Of a DNA stretch of 18,798 nt, positions 8,351 through 15,584 are shown piece after piece (within the stretch, counting starts at the first letter, position 1; each line of letters opens with the position of its first letter). Under the pieces are notes generated by a model. It had not been told where the DNA came from, ran no database searches, and was given only the letters and a program-made list of their open reading frames with translations. A program made the position numbers and the translations under genes. This stretch comes from Bacteroidota bacterium (GTDB taxonomy: Bacteria; Bacteroidota; Bacteroidia; Chitinophagales; Chitinophagaceae): the NCBI GenBank assembly GCA_947454745.1, contig CANGMV010000002.1, forward strand, positions 1-18,798, written 5' to 3'.

Positions 8351-9316
8351 ATGAACGTAAAAGACATTGTAGCACAAAATGAAAAAGAAACCAGAGCTGG
8401 ATTTGGTGATGGTATATTAGAAATTGCTAGAGAAAACAAAGACGTAGTAGTATTAACTGCCGACTTAGCGGGTAGCTTTAAGTTGGGACCTTTAATGAAG
8501 GAAATGCCCGAGCGTTTTATTGAAGTAGGTATTGCCGAAGCCAATATGATTGGTATTGCAGCAGGTTTAACTATTGGTGGTAAAATTCCTTACACGACCA
8601 CTTTTGCTGGATTTAGTACAGGCAGAGTGTATGATCAAATCAGACAATCAGTTGCCTACTCCGATAAGAATGTAAAAATTTGTGCATCACATGCAGGATT
8701 AACATTAGGTGAAGACGGTGCAACGCACCAAATATTAGAAGATATTGGATTGATGAAAATGTTGCCAGGCATGACCGTGATTGTACCTTGTGATTATAAC
8801 CAAACTAAAGCTGCAACAAAAGCAGTAGCTAGTTACCATGGTCCAGTATACTTACGCTTTGGTCGTCCAAAATGGCCAAATTTCACCAAGGAAGATGGTT
8901 CTGATTTTGTAATTGGCAAAGCACAAATTTTAGCCGAAGGTACCGATGTAACTATAATTGCATGTGGTCACTTAGTATGGAAAGCAATTGAGGCAGGAAA
9001 ACAATTAGAGGCTGAAGGTATTAGTGTAGAAGTAATCAACTTACATACAATCAAGCCTTTGGATGAAGCCGCAATTATTAAGAGCTTACAAAAAACAGGT
9101 TGTGTAGTCACAGCCGAAGAACATAATATTATTGGTGGCATGGGAGATGTAGTGGCACAAGTAGCTGCAAAAAATTGTCCAGTACCTCAAGAATTTGTAG
9201 GAACAAAAGATACATTTGGAGAAAGCGGAACACCAAACCAATTGTTAACGAAGTATGGATTAGACGCAGTGAACATTGTAGAAGCTGCTAAGAAAGTAAT
9301 TGCTCGTAAGAAGTAG
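8351..9316 (+). CDS. Transketolase, C-terminal subunit (split enzyme)
   Basis: A 321-residue protein matching the pyrimidine-binding and C-terminal domains of transketolase, which moves two-carbon units between sugars in the pentose phosphate pathway. The catalytic glutamate of the thiamine-diphosphate site is Glu63 in VGIAEANMIGIAAG. HAGLTLGEDGATHQ at about 114-126 and the GPVYLRFGR stretch near 165 are family landmarks, and the transketolase C-terminal domain runs from about 195 to the end. In many bacteria transketolase is encoded as two adjacent genes, N-half then C-half. Here the preceding gene is the carB half, and no N-half is in the window. The ATG at 8351 starts 47 bp after carB, without a clear promoter, so the two may be co-transcribed. 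DXS is excluded by the length and motif pattern. Confidence 0.92.
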   Translation: MNVKDIVAQNEKETRAGFGDGILEIARENKDVVVLTADLAGSFKLGPLMKEMPERFIEVGIAEANMIGIAAGLTIGGKIPYTTTFAGFSTGRVYDQIRQSVAYSDKNVKICASHAGLTLGEDGATHQILEDIGLMKMLPGMTVIVPCDYNQTKAATKAVASYHGPVYLRFGRPKWPNFTKEDGSDFVIGKAQILAEGTDVTIIACGHLVWKAIEAGKQLEAEGISVEVINLHTIKPLDEAAIIKSLQKTGCVVTAEEHNIIGGMGDVVAQVAAKNCPVPQEFVGTKDTFGESGTPNQLLTKYGLDAVNIVEAAKKVIARKK

Positions 9317-9369
9317 CATATTCTATAATTTTTTGAAAGATAAATTTTAAAATATTTGCTCTCTAATGA

Positions 9370-9415
9370 TATCATAAAAAAAGAGTCTCAAAAATGAGAC
9401 TCTTTTTTTATGATA
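9370..9415. terminator. Bidirectional intrinsic terminator between the transketolase gene and pdxH
   Basis: A perfect 21-bp inverted repeat with an AAAA loop (9391-9394). The GC-containing core GAGTCTCA/TGAGACTC is flanked by seven A's on the left and seven T's on the right. Read from either strand it is a hairpin followed by a T tract, so it can end transcription from both convergent genes. It lies 54 bp after the transketolase stop and 18 bp after the pdxH stop. Confidence 0.92.
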
Positions 9416-9433
9416 AGTAATGTTTGAAAATCA

Positions 9434-10078
9434 CTATGGCGCTAATCTTACACGCACCCAATGTCCGTCGGCATGTAAGCTGTATTGAATTCGATCATGC
9501 AAACGAGAGCTACGCCCTTGCCAAAATTCCATTTCGTTGGGCTTAATAATATACCCACCCCATTGTGGAGGCAAAGGAATGTTTCCGTCCTTAAATTTTT
9601 CAGTGTTCTCCGCAACAATCTCTTCTAAAAAAATACGATCGGGAATAATTCTGCTTTGCGGTGAAGACCATGCACCAATTTGGCTTCCAATGGGTCTTGA
9701 TTTAAAATAAGCTTCACTTTCTTCACTACTAATTTTCTCGATGGTTCCTGTGATGCGCACTTGACGTTCAAGCTCTTTCCAAAAAAAGTTCATAGCAGCA
9801 ACAGGGTGTGCAGCTATATCTTGTCCTTTAGCGCTTTGGTAGTTTGTAAAAAATATAAAACCTTCGGGCGTATAGCCTTTCAATAATACTACACGTGAAT
9901 TGGGAATATTTCCTGCTTTAATAGTTGAAAGCACAAAAGCATTTACTTCTTCAATGCCACTTGCAATTGCATCTTCCCACCAATGTTCAAACTGATCCAT
10001 AGGTAAAGACGCAGTAGTTTCTTCGTCCAAAGAAGCGAACTGATAATCTTTTCTGATGCCAGCAATATCTTTATTCAT
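9434..10078 (-). CDS. pdxH: Pyridoxamine/pyridoxine 5'-phosphate oxidase
   Basis: A 214-residue FMN enzyme that oxidises pyridoxamine or pyridoxine 5'-phosphate with oxygen to give pyridoxal 5'-phosphate. The FMN/substrate motifs are in order: SRVVLLKGY near residue 62, FFTNYQSAKG near 75, RQVRITG near 105, GAWSSPQS near 134, PPQWGGY near 170, and the C-terminal EFWQGRSSRLHDR near 183 with the conserved arginine and histidine. The length is that of the family. The gene lies 40 bp downstream of ctaA on the same strand and probably shares its transcript. Both need oxygen or serve aerobic metabolism, but no closer functional link is claimed. Its 3' side is closed by the bidirectional terminator. 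Confidence 0.96.
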   Translation of the reverse strand: MNKDIAGIRKDYQFASLDEETTASLPMDQFEHWWEDAIASGIEEVNAFVLSTIKAGNIPNSRVVLLKGYTPEGFIFFTNYQSAKGQDIAAHPVAAMNFFWKELERQVRITGTIEKISSEESEAYFKSRPIGSQIGAWSSPQSRIIPDRIFLEEIVAENTEKFKDGNIPLPPQWGGYIIKPNEMEFWQGRSSRLHDRIQYSLHADGHWVRVRLAP

Positions 10079-10118
10079 AAAACACTAATTTATATTTTCA
10101 CGCTTTTTATTTCGCTGC

Positions 10119-11198
10119 TTAAATTTCCTTTGTCGAATATAATATGTTCACAACCGACAATAATAACAACATACCTACCAATTGATGCAGTTGAGCAAAC
10201 CATTCAAATTTCGCCCACACCCCTGGTACAATATGCGCACTTGAGAGAATCGTTAATATACCCAATAACACTTGTATAAAAACCAAAGCCATTGGTAGCA
10301 ATTTTACCTTCGCCCAAAATGCATTGCCTTTAATTTTATTCATTTGAATAGACCAATAAATAATAATAGCTAATAAAATATAGGCAAGTCCTCGATGAAC
10401 AAAATGAATCCAAATAGTATTGTTTACTGCATTCAATAAAAATCCATCCTTACTTGTAAGGCCCACTGGGAGCCATTGTCCATTAATTGTAGGCCAAGTA
10501 CTAGCCACATTCGCCGCCTTATGTCCCGCCATTAAAGCACCATATATTAATTGGAAAAATAAAATCAAAATAATCACCCAGGCCCATTTACGAATGCCAG
10601 CTAATTTAAATTGACCTTCGGCACTTACATTTGATTTTTGTATAGCATTGGCTTTTAAAGATAAAGCAAACCAATACGTGTACGCCAACAAACCCAATGC
10701 GAAAATAAAATGTAATGCAAGACGCGTTGGTTTAACATAAACCGCATCCCCTTCTAAACCACTTGCTACCATTATCCAACCTATCGCTCCTTGCAAGGCA
10801 CCCAATAAAAACAAAACCACTAACGGTTTGATCATACTAGGTTTAAAATATTTTTTTACAAAAAAGTATATAAAGCCAATGGCAAAAACGAGGCCAATGG
10901 TACGTGCCCATAAACGATGGAACCATTCCCAAAAAAAAATAAATTTAAAATTAGCTAGATTGAAATCAAAATTCAATAATTGAAACTGCGGCGTAGTTTT
11001 ATATTTAGCAAATAACTCCTGCCAATGTGCTTCATTCATGGGTGGCAAAGCGCCCGTTACCACATCCCACTCTGTAATCGAAAGACCACTTCCGGTTAAA
11101 CGGGTAATACCCCCCAGCGCAATTTGAATCACTGTCATACCAACACCTAATAATAACCAATTGGCAACAGCACGTGATTTTTGATCTTGTAGTTCCAT
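10119..11198 (-). CDS. ctaA: Haem A synthase (COX15/CtaA family)
   Basis: An inner-membrane enzyme that converts haem O to haem A for cytochrome c oxidase. At 359 residues with about eight hydrophobic segments, it resembles the alphaproteobacterial/mitochondrial COX15 type rather than the Bacillus type. The signature GGITRLTGSGLSITEWDVVTG lies at about residues 29-49. Haem-ligand histidines are His94 (EWFHR), His163 (LALHF), His265 and His268 (WIHFVHRG) and His338 (QLHQ). The extracellular cysteine pair of the Bacillus type is not seen. ATG at 11198 is the start. No haem O synthase (ctaB) or oxidase genes are in this window, although they often sit nearby in other genomes. pdxH follows 40 bp downstream. 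Confidence 0.95.
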   Translation of the reverse strand: MELQDQKSRAVANWLLLGVGMTVIQIALGGITRLTGSGLSITEWDVVTGALPPMNEAHWQELFAKYKTTPQFQLLNFDFNLANFKFIFFWEWFHRLWARTIGLVFAIGFIYFFVKKYFKPSMIKPLVVLFLLGALQGAIGWIMVASGLEGDAVYVKPTRLALHFIFALGLLAYTYWFALSLKANAIQKSNVSAEGQFKLAGIRKWAWVIILILFFQLIYGALMAGHKAANVASTWPTINGQWLPVGLTSKDGFLLNAVNNTIWIHFVHRGLAYILLAIIIYWSIQMNKIKGNAFWAKVKLLPMALVFIQVLLGILTILSSAHIVPGVWAKFEWFAQLHQLVGMLLLLSVVNILYSTKEI

Positions 11199-11232
11199 AA
11201 AGCGTAAGCTAAATAATGAAATAATGATAACA

Positions 11233-11260
11233 CAAAGGTACTAAGTAAAGCCTTAAACAA
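11233..11260 (-). promoter_or_regulatory. Promoter of ctaA-pdxH
   Basis: On the minus strand TTG (11260-11258), a 17-nt spacer and TACCTTTG (11240-11233) match the Bacteroidota consensus. The element lies 34 nt upstream of the ctaA ATG. It sits in the 75-bp divergent region shared with rnhB. Confidence 0.6.
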
Positions 11261-11273
11261 TTAAATTTACAAT

Positions 11274-11870
11274 GTGTTATTAAACGCTTACCAAGACATA
11301 TTATTAGAAGCTGGTTGTGACGAAGCAGGCCGTGGTTGTTATGCTGGCCCAGTGTTTGCAGCGGCTGTGATACTTCCTGCCAATTTTTATCATCCTTTGT
11401 TAAACGATAGCAAAAAATTAAGCGAAAAGCAAAGGCAGGAATTGGAGCCCATTATAAAATCAAGTGCTATTGCTTGGGCTATTGCATCACAAACTGCAGC
11501 TGAAATAGACAACTCGAATATATTAAAGGCCTCCATAAAATGTATGCACTTGGCCTTGGACCAATTAAAAAAAAGCCCACAATTTATTGCAGTGGATGGA
11601 AATCGATTTTATCCATATAAGAAAATTGCGCATCAAACCATTGTAAAGGGAGACGGGAAATATGCGCATATAGCAGCAGCAAGTATTTTAGCAAAAACAG
11701 CGCGTGATGTTTATATGGAAAAAGCGCACTTGCAATATCCAAAATACGGATGGGATAAAAACAAAGGATATGGAACAGCCATACATCGTGCTGCTATAGA
11801 AGCACATGGACTATGCTTTGAACACCGAAAAAGTTTTAAGATAATACCTCCGCAATTATCACTACTGTAG
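11274..11870 (+). CDS. rnhB: Ribonuclease HII
   Basis: RNase HII removes ribonucleotides embedded in DNA and cuts RNA in RNA-DNA hybrids. The 198-residue protein has the catalytic set: Asp16 and Glu17 in CDEAGRG, Asp108 in AVDGNRF, and Asp145 in AAASILAKTARD, together with the LNDSKKLSEKQR motif at 43-54 that is specific to type II. The length is normal. The start is GTG at 11274; the ATG at 11272 is in another frame that stops at once, and an in-frame stop lies at 11262-11264. The gene is divergent from ctaA and converges on the YciO-family gene, with 36 bp and no good terminator between them. Confidence 0.95.
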   Translation: MLLNAYQDILLEAGCDEAGRGCYAGPVFAAAVILPANFYHPLLNDSKKLSEKQRQELEPIIKSSAIAWAIASQTAAEIDNSNILKASIKCMHLALDQLKKSPQFIAVDGNRFYPYKKIAHQTIVKGDGKYAHIAAASILAKTARDVYMEKAHLQYPKYGWDKNKGYGTAIHRAAIEAHGLCFEHRKSFKIIPPQLSLL

Positions 11871-11906
11871 CAATTGGTTCTTGAATTTTAAAAAGTCAAG
11901 CAATCT

Positions 11907-12515
11907 TTAGTAATCCCACACACCAGCGCCCTGACGTGTAACAATATATTCGTCACTAGTACAATCAACAACGGTAGAAGGGACAATGCCGCCAATGCCG
12001 CCATCCACAACCATATCCACTTGTTTGCCCCAGTGTTCATAAATAACTTCAGGGTCGGTATAGTCTTCGATCGTATCACCCGGAAAACTTGCCGATAAAA
12101 TGGGATGCCCTAATGTTTTAATAATAGAGAGGGCGATATTATTATTCGGAATACGCAAGCCAATGGTTTTCTTTTTAGACTGCAATATTTTAGGCACTTG
12201 TTTGCTAGCAGGTAAAATAAAAGTAAAAGGTCCAGGTAGTGCTTTTTTCATAATGCGAAACAAAGCATTGTCAATCGCCTTAGCATATAAGCTCAAATCG
12301 CTTAAATCTGCACAAATAAAACTCAGGTTTGCTTTCTCTGGATTCACTTTTTTTATTGCGCATATTTTCTCAATTGCTTCGGGATGAAAAATATCACAAC
12401 CTAGCCCATAGATGGTATCTGTGGGATACGCGATAATGCCGCCACTTTCTAAACAATCTTTGACCATAGAAAGTTGTCTAGCTTGAGGATTGTCTGGATG
12501 AATACTAATTAGCAT
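11907..12515 (-). CDS. YrdC-domain protein, YciO subfamily (putative threonylcarbamoyl-AMP synthase)
   Basis: A 202-residue single-domain YrdC/Sua5-like protein. IHPDNPQ at 5-11, YPTDTIYGLGCD at 30-41, PGPFTFILP near 94-102 and the GLRIPNN stretch near 119 follow E. coli YciO closely along the whole length. Family members such as TsaC make threonylcarbamoyl-AMP for the t6A modification of tRNA. The K-x-R substrate motif of TsaC/Sua5 appears altered here: the corresponding segment reads IKKVNPEKANLSF (54-66). It could be the cell's only TsaC or a YciO paralogue of uncertain activity, since E. coli YciO is not the main TsaC. A -7 element lies just upstream. It is divergent from the LuxR-type gene. 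Confidence 0.88.
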   Translation of the reverse strand: MLISIHPDNPQARQLSMVKDCLESGGIIAYPTDTIYGLGCDIFHPEAIEKICAIKKVNPEKANLSFICADLSDLSLYAKAIDNALFRIMKKALPGPFTFILPASKQVPKILQSKKKTIGLRIPNNNIALSIIKTLGHPILSASFPGDTIEDYTDPEVIYEHWGKQVDMVVDGGIGGIVPSTVVDCTSDEYIVTRQGAGVWDY

Positions 12516-12528
12516 AAATGTTATAGTG

Positions 12529-12536
12529 CAAAAGTA
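12529..12536 (-). promoter_or_regulatory. -7 promoter element of the YciO-family gene
   Basis: On the minus strand this reads TACTTTTG, an exact TAnnTTTG match, 13 nt before the ATG at 12515. No TTG -33 element is found at 17-21 nt. Confidence 0.45.
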
Positions 12537-12550
12537 CCTATTTTTATTAC

Positions 12551-12584
12551 GCGTTGTTTATGTTTTATTTGTAGTAAACAACGC
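12551..12584. promoter_or_regulatory. Perfect 10-bp inverted repeat before the LuxR-type gene (candidate operator)
   Basis: GCGTTGTTTA at 12551-12560 and its exact reverse complement TAAACAACGC at 12575-12584 are separated by 14 nt, so the half-site centres are 24 bp apart. The right arm ends 2 bp before the regulator's ATG at 12587. The spacer contains TTTATTTG, one base from a -7 element, so a bound protein would cover the promoter. It could instead act as a 5'-UTR hairpin. Confidence 0.5.
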
Positions 12585-12586
12585 CT

Positions 12587-13234
12587 ATGTTTAGCATCGT
12601 ATACCTCGAAGAAAAAGTATTAACAAGAACTGCTTATATGTATGCATTTGAAGCGCAAGCCGATTGTAAAGTAATTTATAATAGTGGTGACTTACAAGCC
12701 TTTTATAAATTCTTACAAAACGAATTACATCCACCCGACTTATGTATTGTATCGGATTGCTATCATTATATCGACTTAGTGAATATTATAAAAAACATCA
12801 AGTCAAAAAGTAATCACACCTATATCTTATTAAAGTCGGATGCGAAATTCATGAAGGGTATTTGTTATTTAATGAAGAATGGACTGCATGGCATATTCTT
12901 CACCGACGAACCATTGATAGATTTAAAAACATGTGTGCGCCAAAGAACTCGGTTTAACTTGTCGGCCGATAAATCTAAGCTCATTACGAGTAATGTATTG
13001 GGTAGTATACAAATAAAGGAATTGAATTATAACAACACGCCGCTTACACAAAATGAAATTGAATTTATACAAGCCTGTGCTAAGGACCAAAGCTATGAGG
13101 AGATTGCAACTGCCCTTCACAAAAGTGTAAACACAATTTATGGCTATCGTGATAGGGTATTTAAAAAGTTGCAAGTAAAACAAAGGACCGCCATGGTAAT
13201 GACGGCCCTTAAAAGAAATTATATCGACCTGTAG
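12587..13234 (+). CDS. LuxR/NarL-type transcriptional regulator with a degenerate receiver domain
   Basis: A 215-residue protein built like a NarL/FixJ response regulator. Residues 152-213 form the LuxR/GerE helix-turn-helix: LTQNEIEFIQACAKDQSYEE begins it, followed by IATALHKSVNTIYGYRDRVFK and a KLQVKQRTAMV end, all good matches. Residues 1-120 align with a receiver fold but the phosphorylation site is eroded. The first-strand acidic pair is EE (8-9), the acceptor position falls at Ser56/Asp57 rather than in a clean D-x-x-M-P, and the conserved lysine of the fifth strand is not seen (GIFFTDEP at 102-109). It is therefore probably an atypical regulator not controlled by a classical kinase. 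No histidine kinase is adjacent. A perfect inverted repeat lies immediately upstream, suggesting autoregulation. Targets are unknown. Confidence 0.85.
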   Translation: MFSIVYLEEKVLTRTAYMYAFEAQADCKVIYNSGDLQAFYKFLQNELHPPDLCIVSDCYHYIDLVNIIKNIKSKSNHTYILLKSDAKFMKGICYLMKNGLHGIFFTDEPLIDLKTCVRQRTRFNLSADKSKLITSNVLGSIQIKELNYNNTPLTQNEIEFIQACAKDQSYEEIATALHKSVNTIYGYRDRVFKKLQVKQRTAMVMTALKRNYIDL

Positions 13235-13255
13235 CTCTAATTAAAATGAAAGCGA

Positions 13256-14293
13256 CTATTTTATTTCCCAAGTTTCGCGACCACGAATTAATTTATCTAA
13301 ATCACCAGGACCTTTCACTAATGACTCTTCTAATTGCAAAGCCATCATATCCTCATAACAAGGACGGTCTGCAGTAAAGAATACGCCAAAAGGACGAGGG
13401 AATACCGCACCTACTTCAGTTGGGTTGTCGAATAAACGCGTTAAGATTTGTGCTTTATAAAAATCTTTCTCATCGTGAATCCATAAATCGTCGGCACTGT
13501 ATTTATCTCCAATGGTTACCACTTCAGGGCGCATGCCGTCAAAACGAATACCTTGTTCATTATTTGCACCAAAGGTTAATGGCTTGCCTTGTTCTACAAA
13601 CAATGCATGTAAAGGCTTGGTCGCTTTTTCGGTAAATATTTCAAATGCACCATCATTAAAAATGTTACAGTTTTGATAGATCTCTAAAAAACTAGTTCCT
13701 TTATGTTGCTCGGCTCTTGTGATCATGTATTGTAAATGCTTAGGGTCACGATCCATGGTACGACCCACAAAAGTGGCATCGGCGCCCATTGCTAAAGCAG
13801 CAGGATTAAATGGATGGTCGATACTTCCCATCGGCGTACTCTTGGTAATTTTATTTACTTCAGAGGTAGGAGAATATTGTCCTTTTGTTAAACCATAAAT
13901 TTGGTTATTGAAAACTAAAAAGTTAACGTTAAAATTTCTTCTGATCATATGAATGGTATGATTACCACCAATACTCATGGAGTCACCATCACCAGCAACA
14001 ATCCAAACACTTAATTCAGGACGAGAAGCTTTTAAGCCACTTGCAATCGCAGTTGCACGACCATGAATCGAGTGCATACCATATGTGTTCATATAATATG
14101 GGAAACGGCTACTACAACCTATACCACTTATCACCACAATATTTTCTTTAGGAACACCAATAGTTGGCATTACTTTTTGCACTTGTGCTAAAATAGAATA
14201 GTCACCACAACCAGGGCACCAACGTACTTCTTGGTCAGATGAAAAATCTTTTGCGGTTAAAGGGGTTGCTTGTGCTAAAGTTTCAGTAGACAT
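13256..14293 (-). CDS. korB: 2-oxoacid:ferredoxin oxidoreductase, beta subunit (KorB-like)
   Basis: The thiamine-diphosphate subunit of a 2-oxoacid (probably 2-oxoglutarate) ferredoxin oxidoreductase, which decarboxylates the oxoacid to acyl-CoA and reduces ferredoxin. With ATG at 14293 the protein has 345 residues. The [4Fe-4S] cysteines are Cys26 and Cys29 (WCPGCGDY), Cys60 (GIGCSSR) and Cys209 (QNCNIFND). The TPP motif runs from GDGD at 101-104 to NN at 129-130, and GMHSIHGRA at 72-80 is family-typical. An ATG at 14305 would add four residues and is possible. The alpha (or alpha-gamma fusion) subunit korA, normally next to korB, is absent: the upstream gene is a glycosyltransferase and downstream is the LuxR-type gene. 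It has its own promoter. Confidence 0.92.
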   Translation of the reverse strand: MSTETLAQATPLTAKDFSSDQEVRWCPGCGDYSILAQVQKVMPTIGVPKENIVVISGIGCSSRFPYYMNTYGMHSIHGRATAIASGLKASRPELSVWIVAGDGDSMSIGGNHTIHMIRRNFNVNFLVFNNQIYGLTKGQYSPTSEVNKITKSTPMGSIDHPFNPAALAMGADATFVGRTMDRDPKHLQYMITRAEQHKGTSFLEIYQNCNIFNDGAFEIFTEKATKPLHALFVEQGKPLTFGANNEQGIRFDGMRPEVVTIGDKYSADDLWIHDEKDFYKAQILTRLFDNPTEVGAVFPRPFGVFFTADRPCYEDMMALQLEESLVKGPGDLDKLIRGRETWEIK

Positions 14294-14313
14294 ACACTCA
14301 TTCATTTAGGACA

Positions 14314-14342
14314 CAAAATTACGAAAACTCGGGCTTCGACAA
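14314..14342 (-). promoter_or_regulatory. Promoter of korB
   Basis: On the minus strand TTG (14342-14340), an 18-nt spacer and TAATTTTG (14321-14314) give a complete -33/-7 match. It lies 20 nt before the ATG at 14293, or 8 nt before the one at 14305, and shows that korB is transcribed separately from the glycosyltransferase gene upstream. Confidence 0.65.
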
Positions 14343-14357
14343 AGAATTATTTAGCCC

Positions 14358-15497
14358 TTATTTTACTTGTCGGCCTTTCCAAGTATAGGTCTTAATTTGC
14401 CCAAACAATCCAGCTACCAAAGTGTAAGCAATATGAAGGGGTTGGTACAAAGCAAAATAGCGTAACTGGCCATGCATATTGTAAAATCGAGTCACAGGAT
14501 CTAAAAAGAAGAGTTCAAAAAAGGTCTTAAATGCCAAGGCAATGAATAAACTTGAATAATCACCTGCTAATAATAAAAGCAAAAAGGAAAAATTGAAGAT
14601 ATATACCAATAACAATACCCAAAAAATAGAGTTGTCATCATAATAGCGTGCCTTGCTAGACCATCTAATTCTTTGCATGATAAAGTCCTTCCAATTGTCC
14701 ATGGCCTTGGTTAAAACAATAGCACCAGGATGAAATAAATAGCCAATTCGATTGGATAAAGTCACTTTCATTTTATGCATTAAAAACATATCATCCCCAC
14801 TCGCAATTTGATCCACTCCTTGGTATCCGCCTACCGCAATAAAGGCCGATTTTTCAAACGCTAAGTTTGCACCATTGCTCATAGAATGCTTGCCAGCGCC
14901 TACTGCAGCGGCAGTAATGCCTTGCAATGCTAAAAAATCTAACAGCTGAAATTCATTCAACACCCCCTTTTCTTTTATAAACATAACAGGTGCAGCCACG
15001 AATACAGGTTTGTTTTTTTGGATATATGCATTGTATAAACTCAGCCATTTGAGGGGCACGATACAATCGGCATCGGTAGTCACAATCCAATCCCCTTTTG
15101 CTTGGCTCACTGCTTTTTCAATGGCCTTCTTTTTAAAGGAATTCATCTCCCCCGGCTTATAATAATCGGCTAAACTTAGTAGATGCACATTGGGATAATC
15201 ATGCCCAATAGCTTTCACAATAAAAGCCGTATCGTCTTCCGAAAAATCATCTATTACAATAATTTCGTAGGCATGTACTGGATAGTCCTGTGCTAAAATG
15301 GAGTCCACACAGGCCTTAATATTGGCAGCTTCATTACGCGCAGGAATCACTACGGAAAATCGAATGGGTTCAAGGCCCTGGCCAGCTTCCTCGGGTTCAA
15401 AGGACTTAAGTTTACCAAACCAATAACGGTAGGCCATTAATAAAAGGGCATACAAAATGGTCAAAATCCCAACTGTCCAATCCAATATTGCTAACAT
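14358..15497 (-). CDS. Membrane-anchored family 2 glycosyltransferase
   Basis: A 379-residue processive-type GT2 enzyme. A hydrophobic segment covers residues 4-24. The cytosolic GT-A domain runs from SVVIPARNEAANI at 48-60, with EIIVIDDFS (Asp83/Asp84) for nucleotide-sugar binding and the D-x-D-like TDADC at 141-145. A GDD at 234-236 and QRIRW at 275-279 (the Q-x-x-R-W acceptor motif) follow. Two or three further membrane segments lie at about 291-335 and 350-368. This layout fits enzymes making lipid-linked or surface polysaccharides, but the sugar and acceptor cannot be told. No other polysaccharide gene is nearby. The gene is divergent from marR, sharing an 87-bp promoter region. Confidence 0.9.
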   Translation of the reverse strand: MLAILDWTVGILTILYALLLMAYRYWFGKLKSFEPEEAGQGLEPIRFSVVIPARNEAANIKACVDSILAQDYPVHAYEIIVIDDFSEDDTAFIVKAIGHDYPNVHLLSLADYYKPGEMNSFKKKAIEKAVSQAKGDWIVTTDADCIVPLKWLSLYNAYIQKNKPVFVAAPVMFIKEKGVLNEFQLLDFLALQGITAAAVGAGKHSMSNGANLAFEKSAFIAVGGYQGVDQIASGDDMFLMHKMKVTLSNRIGYLFHPGAIVLTKAMDNWKDFIMQRIRWSSKARYYDDNSIFWVLLLVYIFNFSFLLLLLAGDYSSLFIALAFKTFFELFFLDPVTRFYNMHGQLRYFALYQPLHIAYTLVAGLFGQIKTYTWKGRQVK

Positions 15498-15501
15498 GGC
15501 C

Positions 15502-15509
15502 CAAAGTTA
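15502..15509 (-). promoter_or_regulatory. -7 promoter element of the glycosyltransferase gene
   Basis: On the minus strand this reads TAACTTTG, an exact TAnnTTTG match ending 4 nt before the ATG. The only nearby TTG on that strand (15526-15524) is 14 nt away, shorter than usual. The transcript would be nearly leaderless. Confidence 0.45.
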
Positions 15510-15530
15510 CCGCCTTTCTTGGTCAAAAAT

Positions 15531-15562
15531 TTGGAGAAATCCTCAAATTGGTCGTACTTTTG
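15531..15562 (+). promoter_or_regulatory. Promoter of the marR gene
   Basis: TTG at 15531-15533, a 21-nt spacer and TACTTTTG at 15555-15562 fit the Bacteroidota consensus. Transcription should start at about 15567-15570, inside the palindrome described next. Confidence 0.6.
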
Positions 15563-15564
15563 AA

Positions 15565-15580
15565 TTAGTTGCATAACTAA
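15565..15580. promoter_or_regulatory. Palindrome over the marR transcription start (candidate MarR operator)
   Basis: TTAGTT, a GCAT spacer and AACTAA form a perfect 6-bp inverted repeat starting 2 nt after the -7 element and ending 4 nt before the marR ATG. Its size and position are typical of a MarR-family autoregulatory site. Binding here would block the marR promoter and possibly affect the divergent glycosyltransferase gene. Confidence 0.55.
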
Positions 15581-15584
15581 CTAT

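Noticed and set aside
11871..11906. Terminator between rnhB and the YciO-family gene
   Set aside because: Only a weak 5-bp CTTGA/TCAAG repeat without a proper T tract.
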